Below, in pieces: positions 1 through 8,390 of a DNA stretch of 64,000 bases. The stretch's first letter is position 1. The number at the start of each line of letters is the position of its first letter. A program made the translations under genes and the position numbers. This DNA comes from an uncultured beta proteobacterium (lineage in GTDB: Bacteria > Pseudomonadota > Gammaproteobacteria > Burkholderiales > Burkholderiaceae_C): contig CAIMSP010000153.1 of assembly GCA_903844215.1 (NCBI GenBank), positions 1 to 64,000 on the forward strand, given 5' to 3'. The notes beneath the pieces were generated by a model. That model did no database searches. It saw nothing but the letters and a program-made list of their open reading frames with translations, and was not told where the DNA came from.

Positions 1-146
1 CCTCCGAGTTGATCGTGGCCAACGCACTGCGCTCCACCCTCCAGGTATTTTTCTCGGTTCCCGCTTTTGCACCTGACCTCGCGAAAATCATGCGCAAATA
101 CCGCCGCCATGACCCGCCACCTGATACCGAGCGCATGGCAGCATGA
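1..146 (+). CDS. 3' end of an unidentified gene (partial)
   Basis: An open frame enters from the left edge (first full codon at position 3) and ends with TGA at 144-146, giving the last 47 residues of a protein whose start lies outside the window. The tail begins SELIVANALRSTLQVFF and ends in a charged, proline-containing stretch (KYRRHDPPPDTERMAA). I do not recognise the family from this fragment. It converges on the minus-strand gene ending at 176, leaving only about 30 bases. It could also be a chance open frame. Confidence 0.35.
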   Translation, partial: SELIVANALRSTLQVFFSVPAFAPDLAKIMRKYRRHDPPPDTERMAA

Positions 147-175
147 ACGCTACGGGAGAACTGGGCACTGTCCAG

Positions 176-1438
176 TTAAAACGCGTAGTAGCTGCCGCTG
201 CCCAGCGTCGATGAGCGTCCTTCGAAGCCGAAGAACACGCGTTTGCCGAAGAAGAAGGGCAGGCCCCAGTCGAAACTGCTCCAGTCGCCGCTGGGGCCCG
301 CGAGCGTCGGATAGACCGACCAGCCCGCGTTAGCGAACAGCGTGGCAGCACTGTCCACGGCGAAGGGCACCGTCGCCTGCACGCCGGCCGCGCCAGCGCC
401 CGTGACCGACAGCGTTGCCGTCAACGTCGTGAGTCCGCTCGGGCAGTAAAAGCCGCTGTAATTGGCGTTGCTGCAAGCCGCGATCGCGCTGGAATTGAAG
501 AACAGCCCGTTCGATCCCGAGTCGATGAAGCTGTTGGGCATGGGCACGCCCTGGAGCAGCGTGGTGATATTGCCAGAGGCATCGGTGCTCAGCAGCTTGG
601 CGCCGGAGAGCTGATTGTTGCTTTGTGTGCCGATGCCGAAAATCATCGAGCCGCTGAGCGCGGTGGCGCCCGCGGGCGAGCTGCTGGAGGCGACGCCCGG
701 CAGGTCGATCAACACGCCGTTGTTGTCCTGGGCAAACAGGGCCACGGGGTTTTGCAGCTGCTTGTCCAGCGCGACGGTCACGCCGGTGGCTCTTTTGCAA
801 GCGCTGGTGGCGCAACTGAAGTAACGACCGTTGAGGGCGTTGCTGGCGCAACTGCTGCCGCAGTCCTGCAGGAACAGGCCCACCCCCAGAATGCCCTTGG
901 CGCCCAGCGTGGCGATGGTGTCCATGGGCGTTCCGCTCTGGCAGTTGGCCGACAGCGCGTTGTATGCCGGGTCGCCGATGATCTGGATCGGCACGCTTGA
1001 AGCGGTCTTGCCGCCCAGCGTGATGTCGGCGCTGGCCACCGGCCCCCACATGAAGCTCAGATCGACAAACTGCACGCAGTTGAGCAGCGGCAGTCCGGCG
1101 CTGGTCTGCGGGCTCAGGCCCAGCGGCGCGACCAGCGAGGACAGCAGGCGCAAACCGGAGGAGCCGGTGTCCACCAGCACATGGTCGATGTTCAGGCAGT
1201 TGCTGGTGCCGGGCTGGCACACGGTGACGGTGGTGTACAGCGCGTTCGTGGCATCGACGGATTTTCCCTGTTCGTCCAGGGGCCCGGAATCGACGCTCAG
1301 CGCCAATGTGTTGCTCAATACCGGCGGGGGCGTGACCGGTGGCGCGCTGGTCGAGCCCCCACCCCCGCCGCAGGCCGCGAGCAGACCCGCGAACACGGCT
1401 GCCAAGAGGATCTGCCAGAAGAATTTATTCAAGTACAT
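176..1438 (-). CDS. DUF3443-family lipoprotein with two pepsin-like DTG/DSG motifs
   Basis: A 420-residue exported protein of the DUF3443 family. The N-terminus has a short basic start, a hydrophobic core and a lipobox (GLLAAC at about residues 18-23) followed by a glycine/serine/proline linker, so it is probably a lipoprotein. The body contains VLVDTGSSGLRLL and, much later, SFIDSGSNGLFF. This pair resembles the two catalytic aspartate loops of pepsin-type aspartic proteases; that reading is my inference, as the family is officially of unknown function. Several cysteines suggest disulfides in an exported domain. It overlaps the upstream DUF2844 gene by 14 bases, so the two are almost certainly co-transcribed and translationally coupled. 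Confidence 0.85.
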   Translation of the reverse strand: MYLNKFFWQILLAAVFAGLLAACGGGGGSTSAPPVTPPPVLSNTLALSVDSGPLDEQGKSVDATNALYTTVTVCQPGTSNCLNIDHVLVDTGSSGLRLLSSLVAPLGLSPQTSAGLPLLNCVQFVDLSFMWGPVASADITLGGKTASSVPIQIIGDPAYNALSANCQSGTPMDTIATLGAKGILGVGLFLQDCGSSCASNALNGRYFSCATSACKRATGVTVALDKQLQNPVALFAQDNNGVLIDLPGVASSSSPAGATALSGSMIFGIGTQSNNQLSGAKLLSTDASGNITTLLQGVPMPNSFIDSGSNGLFFNSSAIAACSNANYSGFYCPSGLTTLTATLSVTGAGAAGVQATVPFAVDSAATLFANAGWSVYPTLAGPSGDWSSFDWGLPFFFGKRVFFGFEGRSSTLGSGSYYAF

Positions 1439-1904
1439 CGTTGATGCTCACGCCGCTTGGAATCAGGGAGGGTGCGTAGGCGCTGCCGAAAAAGTTGCCC
1501 ATGCGTCCCATGGAACGCAGCACCAGCCCGTCCTTCTTTAACTGGACCGGCGCCCGGCGCATGCTGGCTCGACCCGCGTCTTTCATCTGTGACTGGAACG
1601 TCGTGGCGTAGCTGCCCAGCAGTGCGCCAAAGTCGGGCAGCACCGGCCCCTTCCAGGAAACCGCGAAGACGATGCCCTCGGCGTTGACGTATTCGCGCAC
1701 GCGGGTTTGCGTGGACAGCACGACTTCCTGCACCGTGTAGCCGATGCTGGCTGGCGCTGTGGCCGCCAGCCGTTTGCTACCGGGGGCGGGCGCTGCGACC
1801 GAGGGTGCGTTGCCCAGCGCCGCGCTGGCGTCACCGAGCGCGCCCGCGAGCAACAGCATCGACAGCAGCCAACGCAACGGGGGCTTGGAAAAATACCGTT
1901 TCAT
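1425..1904 (-). CDS. DUF2844-family secreted protein
   Basis: A 159-residue protein with a clear Sec signal peptide (basic MKRYFSKPPLRW, then a leucine-rich core, cleavage likely after DASA). The mature part matches the DUF2844 pattern: YTVQEVVLSTQTRVREYV, then VFAVSWKGPVLPDF and a GSYATTF segment. Its function is unknown. It is the first gene of a two-gene unit with the DUF3443 lipoprotein downstream, a recurrent pairing in Burkholderiales. The sequence gives no catalytic motif, so it may be a partner, inhibitor or substrate of the pepsin-like neighbour; that is speculation. Confidence 0.8.
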   Translation of the reverse strand: MKRYFSKPPLRWLLSMLLLAGALGDASAALGNAPSVAAPAPGSKRLAATAPASIGYTVQEVVLSTQTRVREYVNAEGIVFAVSWKGPVLPDFGALLGSYATTFQSQMKDAGRASMRRAPVQLKKDGLVLRSMGRMGNFFGSAYAPSLIPSGVSINDVLE

Positions 1905-2021
1905 GGTGTCACCATTTTGCGAGTCAGGCCTGGAGCGTGAAAGTCAAAGCGGCCCATTATGCGTGTCGCGAAGCCAGTCCGTGGCGTGTTCTTCGTGTTG
2001 TGCTGATCGCCCTTGGGGCTT

Positions 2022-3314
2022 TCAATCGGCGCACTTCACCGCCAGCAGCTTGTCGATGCGTCGTCCGTCCAGGTCCACCACTTCAAACATCCAGCCCGCG
2101 CATTCGATGCGCTCGCCCACGGCCGGGAGCTGGCCGCTGACGGCCATGAGCAGGCCGGCCAGGGTGTTGTAGCGGCCGCGGTCTTCGTCGGGTAGTTCCT
2201 CGATGTCCAGACGCGCCTTGATTTCGTTGATCGGCATGAGGCCGTCGAGTAGCCAGGAGCCGTCGGCGCGCTGCGTCGCCCAGGCTTCGGCCGGGCTGTC
2301 GGTCTGCAACTCCCCGGTGATGGCTTCGAGCAAATCGTGCGGCGTCATCAAGCCCTGGACCACGCCGTACTCGTCCACGACAAACACCAGGCGTGCGGAC
2401 TTGGCGCGAAACTGTTCCAGCAGTTCCATGCCGGTGAGCGACTCCGGCACAAAGGAGGCCGGCAGAACTTCGGGCTCGATGCTGCCCGGATACTGCGGCC
2501 CGAGCTTGAGCAAGCGCGCCACGCTGATCACGCCCACCACATGCTCGAGCGAATCGCGGCACACCGGGTACCAGGAGTGGGCCTCGCTTTCGCCGTCGTG
2601 CGCGACCTGTTCCAGGCATTGCGCCACGCTCAGGCTGGCGTCGAGCCACTGCAGATCGGTGCGCGGCACCATGATCGAGGTCAGCGGTCGGTCGTCCAGG
2701 CCAAACACGTTTTGCACCATCTGGTGCTCGTGCTGTTCGATCAGCCCGGCGTCCACGCCTTCTTCCAGGCTGGCAGTGATTTCTTCCTCGGTCACGGGGC
2801 GCCCGGCGGTGGTGTCCACGCGCAGCAGTTTGAGCACCGCATTCGTCGTGGCCGCGAGCAACTTGACGAAGGGCCGCACGCCGGTGGCCAGCCAGAGCAT
2901 GGGGCGCGACACCCAGGCGGCAACGATCTCGGGGTGGAGTTGGCCGATGCGCTTGGGAACGAGCTCACCGAAGATGATGGTGGTGAAGGTGATCAGCGTC
3001 ACGACGATGCCGGTGGCGGTCAATTCCGACGCCTTGTGCGCCAGGCCCAAGGCCTGCAGCCAGATCGACACACCTTCGCTGAAGGCGGCCTCGCCCAAAA
3101 TGCCGTTGAGCATGCCGATCGAGGTGATGCCCACCTGCACCGTGGAGAGAAACTGCGTCGGGTGTTCGAGCAGCTTGAGCGCGGCTTGCGCGCCATGGTC
3201 TCCGTCTTCGGCGCGGGCCGCCAGACGCGGTTTGCGGCTGGCGGCCAGGGCCATTTCGGACATCGCAAACAAGGCGTTGACCAGGGTCAGGAAGGTGATG
3301 AGCAGCAGGTCCAT
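2022..3314 (-). CDS. CNNM/HlyC-type membrane transporter with CBS pair
   Basis: A 430-residue member of the hemolysin-C/CorB (CNNM) family, often called hemolysin family protein YtfL/YfjD. The N-terminal DUF21 membrane domain (about residues 1-190; begins MDLLLITFLTLVNALFAMSE and contains FTTIIFGELVPKRIG) is followed by a CBS pair (about 205-335) and a C-terminal CorC/HlyC domain. Members are linked to Mg2+/Co2+ transport. It is transcribed away from the second CBS-domain gene corC, sharing a short promoter region of about 115 bases, so both halves of a magnesium/cobalt system lie back to back. Confidence 0.88.
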   Translation of the reverse strand: MDLLLITFLTLVNALFAMSEMALAASRKPRLAARAEDGDHGAQAALKLLEHPTQFLSTVQVGITSIGMLNGILGEAAFSEGVSIWLQALGLAHKASELTATGIVVTLITFTTIIFGELVPKRIGQLHPEIVAAWVSRPMLWLATGVRPFVKLLAATTNAVLKLLRVDTTAGRPVTEEEITASLEEGVDAGLIEQHEHQMVQNVFGLDDRPLTSIMVPRTDLQWLDASLSVAQCLEQVAHDGESEAHSWYPVCRDSLEHVVGVISVARLLKLGPQYPGSIEPEVLPASFVPESLTGMELLEQFRAKSARLVFVVDEYGVVQGLMTPHDLLEAITGELQTDSPAEAWATQRADGSWLLDGLMPINEIKARLDIEELPDEDRGRYNTLAGLLMAVSGQLPAVGERIECAGWMFEVVDLDGRRIDKLLAVKCAD

Positions 3315-3430
3315 AGATGAGCGTGTAGGTTACACGTTTTGTCGCTCGCTGCCGTGGCCCGACGGAGCTGGCCTGGTGCTGTCACAGCAATCCGCTATCC
3401 TATGGCTTGCAAAACCAACTCATTCCCACT

Positions 3431-4306
3431 GTGTCAGACCCGAATCCCGCGCGCACCCATGCCGTCTTTCCCGGCAAGGAAGACAAGCGCTCCTTCCTGC
3501 AAAAGGTGGCCGAGTTCATCCACCCCGGACCGGATTCACGCGAGGAACTGATCGACACCTTGGCGCAGGCGGAAGCCAATCAGCTCATCGGCGCCGAGTC
3601 GCGCGTCATGCTCGAAGGCGTGATCCGGTTGGCCGACATGACGGCGGGCGATGTGATGGTGGCCGCGCCGCGCATGGAGCTCATCGACATCGACGCGCCG
3701 TTTGATGAACTGCTCAACGTGGTGATCGATACCGCGCACTCGCGCTTTCCGGTGTACCAGGGCGAGCGCGAAAACATCATCGGCATCCTGCTCGCCAAGG
3801 ACCTGCTCAAGCTGCAACGCGCGCCCGAACTCAACATCCGGGCCTTGCTGCGCGCTGCCGTGTTCGTGCCCGAGACCAAGGGCTTGAACGACTTGCTGCG
3901 CGATTTTCGCGGCAACCGCAATCACCAGGCGATCGTCATCGACGAGTTCGGCCGGGTTGCGGGCCTGATCACGATCGAAGACGTGCTCGAAGAGATCGTG
4001 GGCGAAATCGAGGACGAGTTTGACGAGCAGGGCGACGACGGCGACATCTTTGCGCTGGCCGACAAGACCTGGCGCGTCAGTGGCGACACGCCGATCGCGC
4101 GCGTGAACGAATCCTTTGATGTGACCCTGGTCAGCAGCGACCCGGAGGATGAATTCGAAACCATCGGTGGCCTGATCGCGCACGAGATGGGCCATGTGCC
4201 CAAGCGCGGCGAGTACCTGGTGCTCGGTGGTCTGCGTTTCATGGTGCTGCTCACCCGCGCCGGTGCCGTGAAGTGGTTCAAGGTCGCGCCCGTCACACCG
4301 TCTTGA
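3431..4306 (+). CDS. corC: CorC-type CBS-domain transporter-associated protein
   Basis: A soluble CBS-pair plus CorC/HlyC protein of about 291 residues (YbeX/CorC family), classically linked with Mg2+/Co2+ efflux and recently with ribosome biogenesis. The GTG start at 3431 (VSDPNPARTH) is preferred over an in-frame TTG at 3407 because homologues begin at SDPNP. The CBS pair occupies roughly residues 60-190 (VMVAAPRMELIDID, HSRFPVYQGERENIIGILLAKDLL, VIDEFGRVAGLITIEDVLEEIVGEIEDE). The CorC domain ends the protein. It directly precedes and overlaps lnt, the conserved ybeX-lnt arrangement of Proteobacteria. Confidence 0.92.
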   Translation: MSDPNPARTHAVFPGKEDKRSFLQKVAEFIHPGPDSREELIDTLAQAEANQLIGAESRVMLEGVIRLADMTAGDVMVAAPRMELIDIDAPFDELLNVVIDTAHSRFPVYQGERENIIGILLAKDLLKLQRAPELNIRALLRAAVFVPETKGLNDLLRDFRGNRNHQAIVIDEFGRVAGLITIEDVLEEIVGEIEDEFDEQGDDGDIFALADKTWRVSGDTPIARVNESFDVTLVSSDPEDEFETIGGLIAHEMGHVPKRGEYLVLGGLRFMVLLTRAGAVKWFKVAPVTPS

Positions 4307-5847
4307 ACTTCCTATTGCTTGTGCTCGCCGGCGGTGCCCATGCGCTGAGCATGGCCTGGCCCTTTGCCTTTGCCTTGCCCCAAGGTCAGGCTGTGTGGTG
4401 GTTGCAGTTGGCCTCGCTGGCGCTGTTCTACGGCCAACTGGAGCGCGCCCCCAGCAAGCAAGCCGCAGCCCGAAGCGGCTGGCTGTTTGGGCTGGCCAGC
4501 CTGAGCTCCACCTTTTGGTGGCTGTATATCTCCATGCACACCTATGGCGGACTGTCTTCGGTGCTGTCGGTGCTGGCCGTGCTCCTTCTGGCGGGTGGTC
4601 TGGCGCTGGTTTACGCCGGTGCGGGCGCGATCTTCGCTGCCCTCAGGCCCAGTGGCAGCGCGACGGCTGCGCTGCTGTTTGCCGCCACCTGGACGCTGGC
4701 CGAATTGGCGCGCGGCAGTTGGTTCACCGGCTTTCCCTGGGGCGCCGCCGGCTACGCGCACATCGACGGCTGGCTCGCGGGCTACGCGCCCTGGGTGGGG
4801 GTCTATGGCATCGGCGCCATCGCCGCCTGGATCGCGGCCAGCCTGTGGCAGTGGCTGCGCTGTGGCAACGCACAGCGGCTGATTCTGCTGCTGCTGCTGG
4901 CCCTGCCTGCGCTGCTGGCCCTGAACCCAGGCCCGGCGCCTGCGGCCTCGCCGTTCCTCGCCGTGACGCTGCTGCAGGGGAATATTCCCCAGGACGAAAA
5001 ATTCCAGCCCGGGACCGGCGTGATCGATGCGCTGGCCTGGTATGGCGGCCAGTTGCGCACGGCGAGCACGCCGTTGGTGGTGGCGCCCGAGACCGCCATT
5101 CCCGAGTTGCCGCAGCAATTGCCCGAGGCCTATTGGAAAGATTTGAACGCCAGTTTCGCGGGCGGCACCAAGCCGCGGGCCGCGCTGATCGGCATTCCGC
5201 TGGGCAGCATGCAGCAGGGCTACACCAACTCGGTGCTCGGACTCAAGGGTGGGCAGAGCCAGCCCTACCACTACGACAAGCAGCACCTCGTGCCCTTTGG
5301 CGAGTTCACGCCCACGCTGTTCAAGTGGTTCACGCGGATGATGAATATTCCGCTGGGCGACTTCAATCGCGGCGCGCTGGCGCAACCGGCCTTTGATTGG
5401 CAGGGGCAGCGCCTGGCGCCGAATGTCTGCTACGAGGATCTGTTTGGCGAGGAACTTGGCGCGCGCTTTGCCGACCCGGCAAGCGCCCCGACGATCTTCG
5501 TCAACGTCAGCAACCTGGGCTGGTTTGGCGACTCGGTGGCGATCGATCAGCACCTGGGCATTGCGCGCATGCGCTCGCTGGAGTTCGACCGGCCCAGCTT
5601 GCGCGCCACCAACACCGGTGCCACGGTCATCATCGACCACCGCGGCGTCGTCACCCACACCCTGCCACGCCTGCAGCGCGGCGCGCTCGTGGGCCAGGTG
5701 CAGGGCATGGGGCTGGATGCGGCCAGCGGCTGGGACATCACGCCCTACGCGGCCTGGGTCTCGTGCTGGGGCCTGTGGCCGCTTTGGGGCCTGGCGCTGG
5801 CGCTGGTGGCGCTGGCTTACGGGCAGCGGCGGCGCGCTCGGTACTGA
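4273..5847 (+). CDS. lnt: Apolipoprotein N-acyltransferase
   Basis: Catalyses the last step of lipoprotein maturation, N-acylation of the lipidated N-terminal cysteine, at the periplasmic face of the inner membrane. Six or so hydrophobic helices precede a nitrilase-like domain. The catalytic triad is visible: Glu in VVAPETAIPELP, Lys in YDKQHLVPFGEF and Cys in PNVCYEDLFGEE. A final membrane helix (WVSCWGLWPLWGLALALVALAY) closes the protein. The GTG start at 4273 overlaps corC by 34 bases. A TTG at 4303 that overlaps the corC stop codon would give a length (514) nearer the E. coli enzyme. The two decahaem lipoproteins in this window are among its expected substrates. Confidence 0.95.
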   Translation: MVQGRARHTVLNFLLLVLAGGAHALSMAWPFAFALPQGQAVWWLQLASLALFYGQLERAPSKQAAARSGWLFGLASLSSTFWWLYISMHTYGGLSSVLSVLAVLLLAGGLALVYAGAGAIFAALRPSGSATAALLFAATWTLAELARGSWFTGFPWGAAGYAHIDGWLAGYAPWVGVYGIGAIAAWIAASLWQWLRCGNAQRLILLLLLALPALLALNPGPAPAASPFLAVTLLQGNIPQDEKFQPGTGVIDALAWYGGQLRTASTPLVVAPETAIPELPQQLPEAYWKDLNASFAGGTKPRAALIGIPLGSMQQGYTNSVLGLKGGQSQPYHYDKQHLVPFGEFTPTLFKWFTRMMNIPLGDFNRGALAQPAFDWQGQRLAPNVCYEDLFGEELGARFADPASAPTIFVNVSNLGWFGDSVAIDQHLGIARMRSLEFDRPSLRATNTGATVIIDHRGVVTHTLPRLQRGALVGQVQGMGLDAASGWDITPYAAWVSCWGLWPLWGLALALVALAYGQRRRARY

Positions 5848-5959
5848 GCCCGCGCACGGGGGCCTGTCGGGGCCGTAAAATCGAGGTGCCCGTGCGATGC
5901 AGCCGCATCCGCTCCACCTTCGTTCCGAACCAGCCCTTCGTGGCCTCACGCTTGCACCT

Positions 5960-6865
5960 ATGCTGACGTTCCAACAAATCATCCTGAAATTGCAGTCCTA
6001 CTGGGACGCCCAGGGCTGCGCGCTGCTGCAGCCCTATGACATGGAAGTCGGTGCCGGCACCTCGCACACCGCCACCTTCCTGCGCGCGCTCGGCCCCGAA
6101 CCCTGGAAGGCGGCCTATGTGCAGCCCAGCCGTCGCCCCAAGGACGGGCGCTACGGCGAAAACCCGAACCGCCTGCAGCACTACTACCAGTACCAGGTGG
6201 TGCTCAAGCCGGCGCCCTCGAACATCCTGGACCTGTATCTGGGCAGCCTGGAAGCGCTGGGCTTCGACCTGAAGAAGAACGACATCCGCTTTGTCGAGGA
6301 CGACTGGGAGAACCCCACACTGGGCGCCTGGGGCCTGGGCTGGGAGGTCTGGCTCAACGGCATGGAGGTGACGCAGTTCACCTACTTCCAGCAGGTCGGT
6401 GGCATCGACTGCCGCCCGGTCACGGGCGAAATCACCTACGGTCTGGAACGGCTGGCGATGTACCTGCAAGGCGTGGACAACGTCTACAACCTGCAGTGGA
6501 CCGACAGCATGAGCTACGGTGATGTCTATCTGCAAAACGAGCAGGAGCAGTCGGCCTACAACTTCGAGCACAGCGACGTGGACTTTTTGTTCACCGCCTT
6601 TGCCGCGCACGAAAAGCAGGCCAAGTATTTGATGGAGCAGCAGCTCGCGCTGCCGGCCTACGAGCAAGTCCTCAAGGCCGCCCACAGCTTCAACCTGCTG
6701 GACGCGCGTGGCGCCATTAGCGTGACCGAGCGCGCCGCCTACATGGGTCGCATCCGCAACATTTCGCGCAGCGTGGCGCAAAGCTATTACGACAGCCGCG
6801 AACGCCAGAGCTTCCCGCTGGCACCGCGTGAATGGGTGGCGCAGATGACGAAGAAGGCGGCGTGA
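5960..6865 (+). CDS. glyQ: Glycyl-tRNA synthetase alpha subunit
   Basis: A 301-residue class II catalytic subunit of the heterotetrameric bacterial GlyRS. The ATG at 5960 ([15 protein letters not shown]) matches the family start; upstream in-frame codons are ignored. The hallmark [20 protein letters not shown] and the glycine-site segment [12 protein letters not shown] are intact, as is the C-terminal tail ([12 protein letters not shown]). In most Proteobacteria glyS follows immediately. Here about 1.8 kb of accessory genes separates the two subunits, and nothing in this gene suggests loss of function. Confidence 0.97.
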   Translation: MLTFQQIILKLQSYWDAQGCALLQPYDMEVGAGTSHTATFLRALGPEPWKAAYVQPSRRPKDGRYGENPNRLQHYYQYQVVLKPAPSNILDLYLGSLEALGFDLKKNDIRFVEDDWENPTLGAWGLGWEVWLNGMEVTQFTYFQQVGGIDCRPVTGEITYGLERLAMYLQGVDNVYNLQWTDSMSYGDVYLQNEQEQSAYNFEHSDVDFLFTAFAAHEKQAKYLMEQQLALPAYEQVLKAAHSFNLLDARGAISVTERAAYMGRIRNISRSVAQSYYDSRERQSFPLAPREWVAQMTKKAA

Positions 6866-6896
6866 TGAAACAACTCTTTTCCCATGGGAGAATGAA

Positions 6897-7991
6897 ATGA
6901 AGGGTGCGCTCCAGGACATCATCACTCGGCTAAAGTGTTTTCAATACAAAAACGAGGAGCACATCCGACTGGGCGTCGTCTGCAGAGTACTTGAAAAACT
7001 TGGTTGGGATATTTGGAATCCTCAAGAAGTAAACACGGAATTTCAGGCCATGCCACGGGAGGATGCCACGCGAGTCGATATTGCGCTATTTATGCCGCCA
7101 CAGCTTATTCGTCCAGCGGTTTTTGTTGAGATCAAAGCTCATGGGAGGCTGCTCCCCGCACTGGAAGCGGCTGAAATTCAGGTGCGCGATTACAACCGAA
7201 ATAACCAGGCTGATATTTCAGTATTGACCGATGGTCGGTACTGGCGGATGTATCTCTCTAGCGCATCGGGTGAGTTTTCGCAAAAGTGTTTTGAACAAAT
7301 TGACTTGCTTGAAGAGGATGCTGGTTTGGTCGATGCCGAATTGACTCTTGACGCGTTCTTGTCAAAGAAGGCCGTTCTGTCTGGCGCGGCAGTGGAAGAC
7401 GCGAAAAAATATTTGAAGCGAACCGACACCGAAAGAATCATGTACGACGTTTTACCTGTTGCACAGCGCGATGCCGATGAAGATCCCGTGACCAGCCTTG
7501 TCGAATGCTTTCTAAGTCGATGTAATGAACGCGGCGCTGACTGCACTCGGGAGCAAGCGGTTGCCTTCATTAGGACCGCGAAGGCGAGGGTCGTGAGTGC
7601 ACCTGCCCGTGGCACTGTGAAGAACGACCTTGCACTGCCTCTTCGAAGTGCAGGAACCAGACAACTTGTTCACCCCTTTGTGAAGGCTGAGAGTCGGTCT
7701 GTGCGCCGGTTGCAGTTGATCAACAGGCGTGGTGCGAACGCGAGTGGCGAGTTGCTTGAATCAGGGCGATTTGTTGTTTTTGCCGACTCTATTGCTGCGT
7801 CAACAACCGATAAATTTGCAGGTGGCTACCGAAATTTGCGGGCACTCCTTGAACAGGAACGAATCCTTGTACAGAGTAACGGCAATGGAGTGAATTTGTT
7901 TCAACTTTCGCGGAACTACGAATTCGGATCGGCATCGGCAGCCGCAAGTGTTTTTTGCGGTCGGCAGGCAAATGACGGTGAGTGGAAGTGA
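6897..7991 (+). CDS. Free-standing HsdR N-terminal-like nuclease-fold protein
   Basis: A 364-residue protein whose first ~170 residues resemble the N-terminal nuclease domain of type I restriction HsdR subunits (HSDR_N/DUF4268-like). The PD-(D/E)xK pattern is visible as RVDIALFMPP followed by VFVEIKAHG, with YWRMYLSS later in the fold. No helicase motifs and no HsdM or HsdS gene are present, so this is not a complete restriction system. The C-terminal half (about 190-364) has no motif I recognise. Good ribosome-binding site GGGAG at 6886-6890. Its codons are visibly AT-richer than the flanking glyQ and glyS, suggesting horizontal acquisition. It lies in a 1.8-kb pocket between glyQ and glyS with a toxin-antitoxin pair. 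Confidence 0.75.
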   Translation: MKGALQDIITRLKCFQYKNEEHIRLGVVCRVLEKLGWDIWNPQEVNTEFQAMPREDATRVDIALFMPPQLIRPAVFVEIKAHGRLLPALEAAEIQVRDYNRNNQADISVLTDGRYWRMYLSSASGEFSQKCFEQIDLLEEDAGLVDAELTLDAFLSKKAVLSGAAVEDAKKYLKRTDTERIMYDVLPVAQRDADEDPVTSLVECFLSRCNERGADCTREQAVAFIRTAKARVVSAPARGTVKNDLALPLRSAGTRQLVHPFVKAESRSVRRLQLINRRGANASGELLESGRFVVFADSIAASTTDKFAGGYRNLRALLEQERILVQSNGNGVNLFQLSRNYEFGSASAAASVFCGRQANDGEWK

Positions 7992-8049
7992 CGATAGATT
8001 CCCGCTTAGCTTTGCAACGGCCCGAGGAGTCGAAACCGCGAGTAATATT

Positions 8050-8071
8050 TTGTGACACAATTGCGTCACAA
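8050..8071. promoter_or_regulatory. 22-bp near-perfect palindrome, probable toxin-antitoxin operator
   Basis: The arms TTGTGACACAA and TTGCGTCACAA pair at 10 of 11 positions (mismatch 8057/8064), centred between 8060 and 8061. It ends 16 bases before the antitoxin start codon, just upstream of the ribosome-binding site TAGGAG (8075-8080). That is where ribbon-helix-helix antitoxins usually bind to autorepress their operon. Operator identity is inferred from position and symmetry. Confidence 0.6.
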
Positions 8072-8087
8072 GCATAGGAGCACTCTC

Positions 8088-8390
8088 ATGTCCACCACCA
8101 CCTTGCGTCTTGATTCACCGCTGCGCCAGCGCATTCTCGATTTGGCTCAGGCCACGGGTCAGTCTGCGCACAGCTTCATGGTGGATGCGCTGACGCAAAA
8201 AACCGAAGAGGCTGAATGGACTTTGGCGCTGCAACGCGAAGCGGCGCAGCGCGATGCGGACATGCAGGCGACGCAGCTGGGGCTGGATTGGCACGACGTG
8301 AGGGCTTGGGCCCTGGCGCGTGCCGCCAAGAAGCCCGCCCGAGCGCCTGTGCGCAAAAGCCTGGAGCGGATCAAGGCGGCGAGGGCATGA
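8088..8390 (+). CDS. Ribbon-helix-helix antitoxin of a ParE/RelE-type module
   Basis: A 100-residue protein starting at ATG 8088 with a well-placed TAGGAG site. Residues ~1-45 (STTTLRLDSPLRQRILDLAQ, then a second helix around HSFMVDALTQK) fit a ribbon-helix-helix DNA-binding domain. The charged, alanine-rich C-terminal half (to SLERIKAARA) would be the toxin-wrapping tail. The stop codon overlaps the toxin start (ATGA at 8387-8390), the usual antitoxin-first arrangement. A symmetrical operator-like sequence lies immediately upstream. Confidence 0.8.
   Translation: MSTTTLRLDSPLRQRILDLAQATGQSAHSFMVDALTQKTEEAEWTLALQREAAQRDADMQATQLGLDWHDVRAWALARAAKKPARAPVRKSLERIKAARA

Noticed and set aside
6897-7991. 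A complete type I restriction-modification system
   Set aside because: Only an HsdR N-terminal-like domain is present; no helicase motifs, methylase or specificity gene lie nearby.
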